A stretch of 64,000 nt of DNA, from assembly GCA_029224185.1 (NCBI GenBank), contig CM055188.1, forward strand, positions 22,347,497 through 22,411,496, in the 5' to 3' direction. Numbering within the stretch: the stretch's first letter is position 1; each line of letters starts with the position of its first letter. Positions 1 to 12,800 of the stretch are shown one piece after another. Origin of the DNA: Karalla daura (Eukaryota > Chordata > Actinopteri > Chaetodontiformes > Leiognathidae). Both the position numbers and the translations under genes were made by a program. Below the pieces are notes generated by a model. It had not been told where the DNA came from. It saw only the letters and a list, made by a program, of their open reading frames with translations, and searched no databases.

Positions 1-614
1 CTAATTGTTGGTTTCAGTCCTTCCTCTCCACTTAAAACTGGTCCTTTTTAATGTGGACTGGCGCAAAATGAAATAAGGGTTGGCACAACGTATCCAAAAT
101 ACGCATAATTGAAAAGCAACGAAGCGGCTTCCCCTGTCATGTAGTTCTCACACAGCCTTAAATCCTTACATAAACTTGAGCCAGTTAGTCACGGTGAAAC
201 GGATCACAGCCGAGATGACTGCGGGTAAGGTCCCCTACACAGACAGTTTAAGTTGCACCAGGAAGATGCAAAAATTGTCACATGTCAATTCCAAAGCGAA
301 TCATATTATCATCATACATGCGCATATCTTACATTATATACATATTAAATAATACACGGATGTTACACTACACAGTAAAGTTATCCATGCAAAAACACCA
401 AAGTTCCGACTTACCCACTCCAAAACACGGATAAATCCCAAAGGCAGTTTTAACACGTGAAATGTCCCCGCAGATGCAAGCTGCAAAATAAGCAGACACA
501 GATTCAGGAGAAAGGCTCATTCTCATTTATGCCCTCAATTAATAACAAGGGAGCCTGTATAACATGAAAATTAACACAGATGTCGGAGTCGTGATCCTGC
601 TTGTTTGTACTCAC

Positions 615-816
615 CTGATCAGCGGTGTCCATTTCTGCAGTACTTTCTTTCTTACTAGTTTGATTGGATGTAAACAATCTCACACGGTCTTCGGCTCTCG
701 ATTCCGAATTCAGCGGAAAAACCCGAGGGGAGGTCTTGCTCTCGACGGCTGTGATTTGCCGTGGAGACGGGCAGGGATTGGCTTCCTCCAAGATGCGACG
801 CCTTCATGATTTTGTC
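615..816 (-). other. Putative 5' exon of a minus-strand gene (nsg1 candidate by synteny)
   Basis: On the minus strand an exon-like segment ends at 615 in a near-consensus donor (CAG|GTGAGTAC, GT at 614-613). An ATG at 632-630 with a strong context (AGAAATGG) opens a short reading frame, M-D-T-A-D-Q, that runs into the donor. The longer open frame through this segment has no ATG at its upstream end, only a TTG, so the exon is mostly 5' UTR. The upper limit (816) is a guess. In human 4p16 the gene beyond ZBTB49, in the same orientation, is NSG1, a neuronal vesicle trafficking protein. A first exon is expected about here if synteny holds. No NSG1 coding sequence was found in 1-614, so the identity is inference only; it could be another gene or a spurious donor. 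Confidence 0.3.
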
Positions 817-2559
817 ATTGGAGAGGACTGAATTATATTTTCAGCAAACTGGGTCGAAAATGTATATTGAGCACGACTAAACACGAGTTTGTTATAAAGT
901 AAACGATATATACAAGGAAAAGGTTACAATTATTTCGAAACTTATAGGAAAATGTCTTTCATTTGGAGATCTGTTGAAGTCATGTTTGCTTTATGTTGAA
1001 ACAAAGAAGTCTCTGTTAAATAAAACAAAGAAGAAGAATTTTTCCAAGTTGGTCACAGTATTTGAAAAGCACTATATCCACTGGACTATTTTTCATCTCA
1101 AGTTATTGATGCAACTGCTGTTATCTGTACCATCTGCTATATTTTCCACACTAGATTTTGCACTCTGCTCTCACAGCTGTTGCAATCTCCTGAGCATTAT
1201 TTCTCCTGAACACTATTCCCAAATATTTTTGTACTAAAACATATATTGTTTTCCATCCACTTTCCATCCCTTGTCCGCCATATTATGCCCCTTGCCTTGT
1301 AAATTTGTTTGTTTTTTAATGTGATCTACTTCATGTGGTCTACTTATGTAAATACTACTCAAGCTGTGATTGCCAGTAATAAGGCTGGCTCCATTGATGT
1401 ATTCTTTGCTCATACATAAAAAGACACATACTTACTAGGTCTGCCAGAAATTGTAATTATTCACTTAGCTTGTTGGCCAAGGTAGAGGAGAAGAGAAAGG
1501 GAGAGAGAGAGAAGGAGAGAGAAAGATTCTCACTGTGCTCATGATGATGGAAAATGGGAGGGGGCGGCTTCTCTGAGTCTGCTACACTGATGACAATTCC
1601 CGTAAAGCTGAGTGCAAACTGCTCTGACAGTGTAGCTAATTCTACATCATCTCTCCTATCATCCCTTCGCTTTTATTCTTTCATTTCCTCCCTTCACTGC
1701 CCCCCCCCCTCTCTCTCTTTCGAGCACACACACTTGCCTGAAGGGTTCTGTCCATGCGATTAGAGAATCGCTCGATCTGATTGGCCAATATTTGCTCCAC
1801 AGGAAATCAAAAGGATTTGAGCAAGAAGAACAAAGTCTCTCATGTATACTTCATCTTTTCAGTTAGGATCTATTTCTGATAATGAGCAAATCTGCTGGCT
1901 ATCATGGAGGCCTGTTGCTTGACCTGTCTGCACTTTTTGACTTTTTGACTGATAATATTCAGACATTGCTGTGAAAAATAAAGTGTCATACCGATGATAT
2001 TTATTTGTGCTGGAGTTTCATTTTCTATTTTTTTCCCCCAAAAAAATTAAAAATCTTTAGAAATAAGAGAAATCATAGTACTTGACAAAGTAAAGGCTGC
2101 AGAGTGTATCTTGAACACCCCACGTGACACGTTTCACCTATTTCATGGTTGTTACATTGATGTGTTGATAGCAAGGGTGCTGCCACAATTTCTAAGCATG
2201 CTAGGAAATGAAAATCTGTAAATTTACCTATAGCACCTGAAGAAATTTGAGATGTTGGCAGTCATATCTCAGATTTCACTCACTGTGTTGATGTAATATT
2301 TACAATAATTTCACAATAAAACTGGTACAAAGATTTTGTTGAGGAAGCAGTGGTTCTGCCTGCAAGGCAAACTCCCTGTGTGCCATGTTTCCTTTGCTCT
2401 ACTCTATGTGTGTGAGCTGAAACAACCTAATTTTTTTTGCTTGAGGGTAGAAACAGAATAACCTGTCACACATACTGACAGGTGTCGACACACATCTCAA
2501 GACAATGAACATGTACTCCAGACCCACAGAGGAACACACCTGGGTACAGTAGCTAAAGG

Positions 2560-2562
<3 letters not shown>

Positions 2563-2604
<42 letters not shown>
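2563..2604. repeat. (GT)n microsatellite
   Basis: About 21 uninterrupted GT units. It produces a poly-threonine/histidine open frame on the minus strand that is not a gene. Confidence 0.97.
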
Positions 2605-2606
<2 letters not shown>

Positions 2607-5021
2607 GTCAGTATTGTAGGGAGTAGACTAGTAATAAGCAAAGAAGATGATTTGGGGAATAATTGTACTTACAGTTACCACAAAATTCCTACATTTTTTT
2701 TCATCACACAACTCGGTGTATCTCAGGTGAGCGTGGTGATGACTTCAAACTGAAATTAATCTGTGCACCTGTTGGTTTATGTGCTGCATGAATGTCACCA
2801 TTGGAAATCCGAAGATATCGAGTGGATCCAGGTTGCATCTTTGAGGGAAGCATTAAGACAGATAGTGGAGAGAGACTGCAGAGCAACAGTGAGAACAAGC
2901 ACAATTCTTCTCCTCTGCTTAAGCCTCTTTCATATTGTGACACAAAGGGGAATTATTGCGTGGAGACTAGGTCAGTCACTTATCCATCTCATCCAACAAT
3001 GCGACATGCCACAGCTCCACAGCAATTACGGCTCGGCTGGAACCACTGCCAGAGCATGGCTGCATTTCCTGCTGCTGATGCAGTTTCAAGTGCAATGATC
3101 ACAGTGATTATTATGTGTTCGAGGAGGGTGAGGTAAACAGACGTGTCCTTGACATTCAAACAGCTATGTTTTCTGTGTTCTGTGTGTTTCTCGAACAGGG
3201 AAGGTAGAGCAATGTTTCAAGTTGGCGTCAAAATGAACAATGTCCACTTGTGGCATTTCTTTTATCTTACTTACATATTTTATGCTCAATTTTCCCCTGT
3301 ATTTTTAATGTATGCTTCTTGAACAACAATTGTTTTCATCTCACTGTATAGTCGTGCACTGACATGTCATACACCATGGCAACAGTGAGGCATACTCTGA
3401 TAAGTGAATGTTTTTGCTAGATTTTCAGGCAAACCTTAAATGAGGAGAAATTTCAATCCAAATTTGGATTTATTCATATATTTCACACTGTTAATTAAAA
3501 CTGTCCTCCTATGTCTGAACCACAACAAAGCAGTGAAACATGATTAGATACTGAAACAAAAGATGCGCTTTGGAAATGTTTCAGGGTAAAATGGCATTAG
3601 CCCTGGTCTCATTCTGCACCAGTTAGACAGCGTACATAATCAGGATTAACTTTAGCATGATGGGAGTGAGAGGGAGGGAGGGGGAGAGTGAGGAGAGGGT
3701 CATGAGAAGACAAATTCACCCTCAAAGCAACTCATCCTGCTGACAGATAGCAACACTGTTGTTGGTGGTTACAACGTAATGAATGCACAAGAGATGCTTG
3801 TGTTTGCATGTTGCATAGACCAACTTTGGTTATATTAAAACCCAAAGAGAAGGCATGAGAAGAAAAAAGAAGAAAAGAAAGAAATGTATGGATACTATCC
3901 ATATAATGTGTCAAAGATTCTGCACAAATACACTTGAAATCCTTGTATATTTTTAGCTGATGCATAAACCCTGTGTATGCAGGCAGATGTGTGCCTGCAT
4001 ACTGATTTAGACACTATTCATACAGTATTCACTATCATGGTATGTAAGACACAAAACAAAAATGTTATATGTGTATAATCTATAAGATATGGTGAACTGA
4101 GCTAATCAACAGTGAAATGCATATATACAGCTAATTTAATGACAAATATGATGACTGATTCCTGAGTATGAGGTTAATCCTTTGTTTGATAGAAATATTT
4201 CTAAACCTCTTTTCTTTTTCTATGCAGTGCTGGTTAGCACCATTTAACGGTCCTTCTGAATCTTGAGAGTTTTGTAACTTGCATTGACTCACTAACTCAT
4301 AAAACAGTATAAGAATAGCCTCTTCCACTTTATTCTTTACCATTAAGCTCATAATATATCTCTCTATGTGACAAAGTTTCACATATTACCTGTTAAAGTA
4401 AATATGAATTAATGGCTTAAGCTACCATGACTATTGCAGATCTTGAGGAACGGGGTGATATTATTGCCTGATAGTGATGCATCCAACATGCAAGGTTTCT
4501 CTTCACACTTTGGTGGCCACTGTGAATGGAGAACATGTTCAGATTCACAAGCTCCCCTCTAGGTGTGAGGCATCATGGGAAACTAGTGAAAAGATTGAAG
4601 AATGACCTCACCTATCCAGTGTGTTGCCATGCAACTAGTGTACCATGCCTACTGGCTATGTGTGCTGTTGCACAGTGTTTACAGCACATGCAATGAGTGT
4701 GAATCTACTTGAAAAAAAAAACACAAAAAAAACACAAAAAAAACAGAAGAAAGCCATCATTTAGTCAATATAAACATGCATAAGGCTCTTCTGTATCACT
4801 ACATTTCATGTCCTGCATAGCATACATTAACAAAGCGAGTAATTCAGCATCAAAGATTTTGGGGCAAAATTTCCCTTACACTTTAACTGCAGCACTTGGT
4901 ATCTTGCTCCCTCTGTGGTCTATTTAAGAGCATAGCATGTTGACTGTACATGTTGATTTACTGCATAGGCCATAGTGGCAACTGAATAAAAAAATTAAAT
5001 TTATGCCACTCCTATGCATCT

Positions 5022-5076
5022 CTGTTCTTAGTAAGTGCTTAGTAAGTGCTTAGTAGTCTGTGCTTACTAAGAACAG
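5022..5076. repeat. Inverted repeat with internal tandem units
   Basis: The 14-bp arm CTGTTCTTAGTAAG (5022-5035) recurs as its exact reverse complement at 5063-5076. Between and beside the arms the unit TTAGTAAGTGC is tandemly repeated. It lies about 70 bp beyond the presumed zbtb49 polyadenylation signal, in the 3' flank. Confidence 0.85.
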
Positions 5077-5148
5077 CTTAGTAAGGATAATGTGACCAGA
5101 AATGGTTTATAATGAATAACAACAAAAACATGAATAGGATATTAACAT

Positions 5149-5154
5149 TTTATT
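5149..5154 (-). promoter_or_regulatory. Presumed zbtb49 polyadenylation signal
   Basis: AATAAA on the minus strand, about 290 bp past the zbtb49 stop codon. It is the first canonical hexamer I see downstream of the stop and would give a short 3' UTR. Confidence 0.5.
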
Positions 5155-5439
5155 CTTAAATGACTGTTAACTACAGGGAATTGTGACACAAATAGCTGAA
5201 AAATAGGTCTGTACGATTACATTTTAAAGTGCAGTGCAGTGTATACAAAAGCCAGAAAAGCAGCAAATAAGAAAGCGAAATGGAACAGTGTAGCAGTTTT
5301 AATCCATTTACTGTCAAAGCATCTGAATCACATTGTCATCGACCAATGGAGAGGCAGGCAGCAACATAAGTACACTGAACATCAGTGAAAAGTGCTGTGA
5401 ACTTGCTTGGCTGTGCTTGTCCACAGAAGATGCAATGCT

Positions 5440-8400
5440 TCACTGCTCCATGTCATTATCATTCTGCAGAGTTTTCATTGCCAGGCCCCACAGGGTCACA
5501 CTGGAGATAAACTGTCCCTCACTGGACCTGGAAGAGCCACTGCTGGGCCTGCTAGAACTGCCTTGATTGTCTGTAGGAGGCAGGTAAGGCCTCCCCACCA
5601 GTCCTCTGCCCATATCCACTGACATGCCTCCATTCTCCACATACGGACCGTACACCACCTCCTGTGAAAGTTCAGGTTTGGACAGCTTCAAATCGTCTGT
5701 GTCAGTCAGGGCAGCACTTCTCTCCTGGTCGTTGGACGAGAGCAGGTGATGAGGCACCAGCGAGCGCAGCTCTGGAAGTGGGGTGGGGCTAGAAGCTGGG
5801 CTGAGTTGCATGCTTGGAGATGGAGTCTCTATATGAGGTGTTGTTTGCATTGGGGAGGTGGGCTGTGAAGATTTGTCGAGCCCCGCATGAGACACCATGC
5901 TGGAAAAATGCTGCTCACCGGCTGTGGTAGACGGTTTGCTGTGGCTGACAGTTTTGGAAAAAGAGGCTGACCCATCTGAGCTACGTGGGGTGTCAGGCTC
6001 ATTGGTGACTGGGCTGACAGCTGGAGCTCCCTTGCAGTGCATGTTGATGTGCCTCCTCAACATGGCAGAGCGGGTGAAGCTCTTGCCACAGGCGTTACAG
6101 ACGTAGGGTTTCTCACCAGTATGCGAACGAATGTGACGTTGCAGGTCCCCTGAGCCAACGAAGGCCTTACCTACATGAATTGTGGAAACATTTTGAGGAC
6201 GAACAATATGTTAATTAATTCCACACAGACTTAACATGAAACATTTAAAAAATATACATGCAAACAAAAGTTAATACATAAATAGATGTATATATTCAAG
6301 ATGATGACATGGTTTTGACAATGATTTTGATTACTTTCCATGGGCAACAAAGGTTCAAAGCAAAAAGAGAAATTGCCTCTGACATATTTTCAACAGTTAT
6401 TCATAGTTAACAGTCAGAAACATGTGCATTAAAGATGCCAGAACTGATGATGGATTATTTTGAATTAGAATTTCTTTCATTAGAATATTGTTCTTACGAT
6501 TAATCTTTCGGTCAAAAAAGTTTGACAATAGTAGAAAATGCCATTATAATTTAACATGCATGCTTTGTTAAAAATTTAAAAGAATGTACATGTCAATAAT
6601 CCACAATAAAACTGTTTTGTATGGAGAATAGAGTACACAAAATTACATCCACAGTGCTATCGACAGAACAAACAGACAAGACAGACTATTCCTTACCACA
6701 GGTGGCACAGCTGTGTGGTTTTTCCCCAATATGGCGGGCCTTGTGCTTCAGAAGCTTTCTGTGTGTGTTGAATGATTTTCCACACTGGTCACATGTGAAT
6801 GTCTTGTCTGTGGCATGAGTCCTCTTGTGTTCCTTAAGATTACTCAGGTTGTTAAATCCTGACCAAGAAGACAATCAAGGTGATTTTTTAGGACATTTCC
6901 AGTTGGCTCTACAAGTACTTAATATTTTTTATTTGTCCAGGTCTAACTCAAGAAGGAGATCATCAGATAATAAGTGAAGATATTAGATAAGTATTGACTA
7001 CTTCTGTTGAGAGGCATCATTTACCTCGACCACATATATCACACAGGTGTGGCTTCTCTCCTGTGTGGACCACTTTGTGGCGATGGACGTCCCCAGATGC
7101 AGTGAAACTGTAAAAGATAGGGGAATACTTATTTTAGAGACAGCTTAAACTTTTTGAGAGAAAATAACATATGGCTTTGGTGTCTGGTCTTCTTAGCAAG
7201 TCAAGTCATTCAAATTAATAAAGGAAAATCACCTTTTACCACACAACTCACAGATGTACGGTTTCTCTCCAGAATGCCTCCGTAAATGTGTCTGCAAATT
7301 TCCAGCCTGTAAAGCAAAGCTAGATTGATCTTTCTAAATATATAACCATTTAATAATAGCTGTGGTAAATCAGAATACACCAAATAATACCTGAGAGAAG
7401 TTCCTCCCACAAATATTACACTGAAAGGGTTTCTCTCCTGCAATTAAACATATGGTTTTGTTACAACATTTTAATATATTACTGTACACAATTTGCAAGT
7501 ATGTTACATGTTATAACTGTAAATACCAGTATGTGAGCGCTTGTGCAGTTCCAGGTTGCTCGGGTGTTTGAAGATCTTCCCACACACCTCACAACAGTAG
7601 TTTTTGTGCCCTGCCTGCTGTGTAGGCTCTGTAGCAGCCCTCAGATTTTGCTCCTCTTGATCCACAGAGGGAGGACTGGGAACTGGCACATCTGTTGCTG
7701 TTTCTGTAGCCTCTTCCCTGTCTGAATTAAGACCCTCAACAGGAGCATCTGAAACTCCAGTCTGTACCACAGATTCTTCTTGGTGACTTTCTTTGGGCAC
7801 CGGTTCACCAGCTGACTCAGCAAACATTTCCTCCAAGGCCTTCTGAGACCTGAGGTAGTTGTACTTCTTCAGGTATACAGCCTTTTTTGGACGCACCGGC
7901 TTATTAAGCATGGAGTCTAAGGAGTTAGAGTTGAGGTTATTTAAATTATCAGAGGGTGTTAAAGAGGAAACTGTATTCTTTTCAACAGCGACAGATGTGC
8001 AGGTAGGACTTGACTGAACTGCGTTTCCTGAGCACACGGGAGTGTGGCCTCCTGCCTGGCTGACCCCAAACTGACACTGTTGCTCCTCCAGCAGCACCAA
8101 TGGGCCTGGGCCTTGATTTGAAGCTGCATTGTTAGTCTGAATGGCACTTTGTTTGAAATACTGCTTGCTGTAAAAGTTACGGAGCTTGTAGCCATGGACA
8201 AGTTGTTTTTCAACTGGTGCTTGAGTGTCATTAGCTGTGTCACAGTTTGAGCTGCTGCTACTGGGCACAGGAACTGGCATCCTTTTGCTTTGGTCCATAT
8301 CGCTGGTGAGACCAGACCTTTGAGTGTCTGAGGGACAATGTAGGTCATCATCATGTGGAAGACTGCTCCCCAAGAGGCAGTCATGCTCAGAACTGAGCAT

Positions 8401-8898
8401 GCCTGTGAGAGAGAATGAAGGGATTTCCACTGGTGGAGGACAAGGCTTGAGAAAAGCATTGCACATGCTCTGGATGTTCGGAACCTGCAGACACTGAGCG
8501 ATGTCAAGGAGTGCTTGGACATTGTCTTGGTTGATGTCAAGGTGGGAGGTGTACATATAATCCAGTACTTGGCCAATTCCACTCACATCCTGGATGACTA
8601 AATTAAACACCTCGTTCTTCTGACTGGGGGAATTCTGGAATAAAGATCTGGAGAAATGAAAGTGACAGTTTTGACATAAAGTTGTAAATAACCCATTTAT
8701 ACCTTGTGCCACGACACTGATACAACACATGAAGACGTAAGTGCACCTGAAGTAGGAGCTGAACGCAGCCAGGACATTTTTGTGAGCTTTGAAGCAGACA
8801 CCTTTCACCACCAACATACAGTCACAGAGCAGCCCCTGAATCCTCTGCTCTTGGAGCTGCTGCAGCAGGTAGGAGCTGTGGCTGGACAGTGTGTCCAT
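5440..8898 (-). CDS. zbtb49: Zinc finger and BTB domain-containing protein 49
   Basis: Seven coding exons on the minus strand: 8898-8747, 8647-7527, 7437-7391, 7306-7233, 7107-7025, 6858-6697 and 6170-5440. All have GT-AG introns and together they encode 789 aa, against about 765 in human. The start is the ATG at 8898 ([15 protein letters not shown]), which matches the human N-terminus; the open frame extends two codons further only through a GTG. The BTB/POZ domain covers about residues 10-130 ([20 protein letters not shown]). It is followed by a long low-complexity linker, seven C2H2 fingers at about residues 400-592 and a Ser/Pro-rich tail. All finger Cys and His residues are present. Family members are nuclear DNA-binding regulators that dimerise through BTB; human ZBTB49 is reported to act with ZBTB17 (Miz-1) on CDKN1A. 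The gene is head-to-head with lyar. Confidence 0.95.
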
Positions 8899-9881
8899 GG
8901 TCACTCAGCTGCTGAACCAACACTTCTCCATCAAAACCTTAACACAGGGCAGAAACAAACTCTTACTGTGAGGACATCGTCTATTCGTATGGTTAATAAC
9001 ACGCTTGAAAGGAAACCTTATTTAACGTAACACACTGGAGATAGGCAGAACAACTCAGATTCACACAGTAAATATTAATTCAGAATCCAGCGGGTTCAAG
9101 CTACGAGGCCACCCATGCGAAAATTGGATGAATCGTACAAATCTACGCGATCTAACTGCAGCAGTGGACGAAGTGAAACTCAGCAGCATCAAATCGGAAG
9201 AATTTGAGTCTTAAATACTGTTTGTTGTATAGTTCATGAGACAGGGTTTGTACAAACCTGCAGTTTAATCTGATACTCCTCCTTTTATTGGGATGATGGG
9301 TCACTTCTCCGAGTCTGTGACGTCACCTCAACTTCCTGGTGCAACCCGCATTTCTCACGGTCAAACGTGTGCCATGGTAGCATGATGGATGATTATCTTT
9401 AGTAGCAATACATTGGCACATTTTATCTGTAAAAATATAGACGACCGATAAAAGTCATAAACACACTTGGCCCGTGAGCACATGCTTAAAAAGGTGTTAT
9501 GCGAAATTCGTCCCGACAACGATGGGAACCTTTCGTTTGTGGGAAATTTTCCCACGGAAGATTTTTACAGCGTCGACAGACGGAGGCGTGGTCACGTGTG
9601 GTTTGAAAAGTTCACGCATAAACACGCATGGAGGAGACTAAAAGTGTGTTTAACACTGGGGTTTGTCGTATTCCTGCGTTCAGATTAGTACAGAATCAAC
9701 TGTATTCTAGTTCTTTTTTTGCATTGGGCAGAACTAGCGGCTAATATTAGCTTGTACCGGTCCTGTGCACAGTCGGGTCCAGCTTCGGCGTGTGATTTTG
9801 AGCAGCATTGGGCTTAAACGCTGGGACCTTTAATTTTCATTTAGAATAAGTAATTTGTGAAACGACAGTCAAGGTGACACA
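8899..9881. promoter_or_regulatory. Shared head-to-head promoter interval of zbtb49 and lyar
   Basis: The two start codons diverge and lie 983 bp apart, so both promoters and 5' UTRs must fit here. On the minus strand plausible acceptors just upstream of the zbtb49 ATG suggest a noncoding first exon further away, for example one ending at a donor near 9260. CpG dinucleotides are more frequent from about 9300 to 9700 than in the flanks. A perfect E-box, CACGTG, lies at 9593-9598. lyar is a growth-related nucleolar gene and MYC-type factors are plausible regulators, but occupancy is not shown by sequence. No TATA box is obvious for either gene. Confidence 0.7.
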
Positions 9882-12800
9882 ATGGTGTTCTTCACCTGCA
9901 ATGGCTGTGGTGAATCCCTGAAGAAAGTTCAGGTTGAGAAACACGTGGTGATGTGTAGGAGCTGCACCGTCCTGTCCTGCGTCGACTGCGGCACAGACTT
10001 CTGGTAAAGGCCTCTTCACTGTTAAGTTTATTAGATAGAATCTTAGGTAATGCATCTGTAGTGACTATTTCATTCGTCGTTTTAACAAATCGATCATGTT
10101 TTATCATTCCCACCGTGGGGGAATGTAGATCTTTGTCAGTAGCACTAAAGCAGTATTTATAAAACAGTACCAAACACAGTTAAAGTGAAGATGGTTTTTC
10201 ACACCATGGCAGCACCATGGCAGTATGTAATGTAGGGGTTGTGAAATGTTGTAATGGCCATTAGCTAAGCTAACCGGTTCCTCATCTTATTCACCCTGTT
10301 CTTGGTACTCTTAGAGCTGCTACACCCCAATAGACCATGGCAAAGAAGACAATTGATAGGGTCGTTATAAGATAACATGACTGTTTAGGTATGGCTAAAA
10401 CAGGGTATTTGCCTACACATTTGTTGTGACCATCACAATGCTCCACGCATGCAGCTGTAGCTGTATGTAACTTTTCTACATGTTAAACAGGGGTGATGAC
10501 TACAAGACGCATACCAAATGCATTAGTGAAGATCAGAAGTATGGAGGCAAAGGCTACGAGGCAAAGGCAAACAAAGGAGACGTAAAGCAGCAGCAGTGGA
10601 TACAGGTAATGCAGTGACATGATGCCCTTCACATTAATTTCAATGTTACATGCATGTCCATTTCATTTTAACCAAGTTGTTGTTTTTCTTCTAGAGAGTC
10701 CATGAGGCCATGAACAAACCTGGTGTTAGCGCCAAGCTGAAAGATGTACTTAGACAAGTCAGTGCTTATGATAATGTCCCAAGAAAGAAGGCCAAGTTCC
10801 AGGTTTGTATAACTTCTGTCTGTAATATTATTGGTTTTTTTTTCATAATTTATGGGTTAGCGAGACTCACACAATTTCATTCTGTCTTTTTTCCCTAGAA
10901 CTGGATGAAAAATAGTCTTAGAATTACAAATCAGTATCTGCATGATGAAGTGTGGGAAGTTATCGCTGCAGCTGACAAAGTAAGTTACTTTTCATAAACA
11001 TTGGATGAACTGTTTAAATGCTTGTCTTACTGTTAAAATCAGTTTTAGCTGCAAACTATTTCTAGCTCAAATCATTTATCCAACCATTATCCTTGTACCT
11101 TAATGGCCCTGCGGGAGTCTGCTGCTCGGTACACATAGAATTACAGCATAAATGCAGTGTACACTGGTCATAAGTCCTAAAACACATGCAAGTTGTAGGT
11201 TTTAGTGACTGTTAAGTGCATAACAAATCACATCCGCCAAATTGGAGCCTTATTACTATTTGTAAACTTTGATGAATAAACAATTCCAAATGTGTTGATA
11301 GATATCAACATGTTTGGGATCGTTTACATGTTACGTGCAAACAATTTCAATGTAAACAACTAGTAAACGTGTGTTTACAACTTAAACCTAACCTTTGAGA
11401 AAGCTGTTCTGTGGCTCTGCTGGCAGTTATGAGATAAAAGAAAGTATTGCTCACTTTTTTACAATTTCCTTCTGTTTTATTAAATCTTTTGTCAGTCTCC
11501 CATTTTTTCCAATGCCCCTATTTTTTCAATACCCTTAACCCTCACTTTCATTTTTTATTTCTAGGCGCAAGCTCCAGAGGCCCCTCAGGAGGCTACAGAA
11601 GCAAAACAGACAGACACTGAAGGCAGCATGGATACTAATGGAAATGGACAACAGAATGGCCATCTAGATTCAGAGAAATCATTAAACAAGGCTAAGAACG
11701 GTGCAGACAACACAGCTGTGGGGGAGCCAGAAGAAAACCAGGAAGGAAAGAAGAAAAAAAAGGACAAAAAGCGGAAGCACAACAGTGAAGATGACCAAGT
11801 TAAAGAAGAGAATGTGAATGGTGCAGTAAATGAGGCATCTTCCAAGAAGAAAAAGAAAAGTAGGGCACTTTTTAAATGGTTTTTCCTTCCTTAAATGTTC
11901 CACCTACAGTCTTTTTCTGAGGGCTGTTTCGTTTTTATTTTTGTGTATTTCAATTAGTTGCAGTGCTATGTAATGTATTTTAATTAACACTATTTGCATG
12001 TTTGCGCTGGTTTGAAAGTGTGGAATTGTCGAATGTACACTTCACTAAATTTAAGGTGATGAAAACGTTTTATGAAATCAAATTTTTCCATATGTCTGAA
12101 TTTGATTTATTGTTTCATCTTTCAGGTGAACAACCGACAGACGACTCAAAGGAGATTGAGGATCAGCTTGATTCCAAAGGTACTTCACTGTGATATCTTT
12201 TAGAGAATAAATTGTGGTATAACATAGTGGATCCAACAGGGGGCAGAGTTGGATTTTTTTGTTGACTGCGATGAAGAGGAACCTTTTGCTTTTTGTTCAT
12301 TGCATGGTACACCTTAGCTTGGTTTTACTGATTTGTTGTGAATGGGACCTGCTACTTCTTTGGGATCATCTTAGTCTGCATTCCAAGTAAACTGAGCTGA
12401 TTCCGAACCTCAGAGTTGAGATACTAATCCCTTCTTGGTTAGGGAATTGTCAGTTTTCATTCATCACTTATGTTATGCAGAGCAAACGTCCTCCTTCTGT
12501 CATCTATAGAATTTCCCTATCACTATTTTTCTTTTTTGTTTTACTTCATACTGTCTTTGCTGAGGTTTATCATCATGCTGTAGCAAATAGTTGCATACAG
12601 CGAAACTGTAGTGACATCAGTTTTATATCTTAAATTGATGCTGTGTTTGAAAGATGATACTGCATCATTGTCATGCAGTGCTGAAATGTCATTTTACTTG
12701 CATTGACATGGCATCAGCAATGGAAAGTGAAATTTGAGTACCATTAGTGATCTATGGCATAGATTTGGAAGACAGTTGTCGGCACTTGCAGTAACGAACT

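Larger units (their letters stand above)
817..5148. other. Intergenic interval, no gene seen
   Basis: This stretch separates the candidate 5' exon from the zbtb49 3' end. It is AT-rich and holds a GA-rich run near 1488-1527, a GT microsatellite (2563-2604) and a hairpin-forming repeat at 5022-5076. Short open frames here lack codon structure, flanking splice signals or recognisable domains. Confidence 0.6.

Noticed and set aside
181..240. Plus-strand ATG followed by a GCGG|GTAAGG donor near 211-227
   Set aside because: Only three codons before the donor and no promoter or downstream exon seen on the plus strand.
5897..6106. Plus-strand open frame opposite zbtb49 exon 8
   Set aside because: It is the shadow of the zinc-finger coding strand; no own signals.
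7959..8582. 207-codon minus-strand frame overlapping zbtb49 exon 3
   Set aside because: Out-of-frame shadow of the real exon; the BTB frame matches the family.
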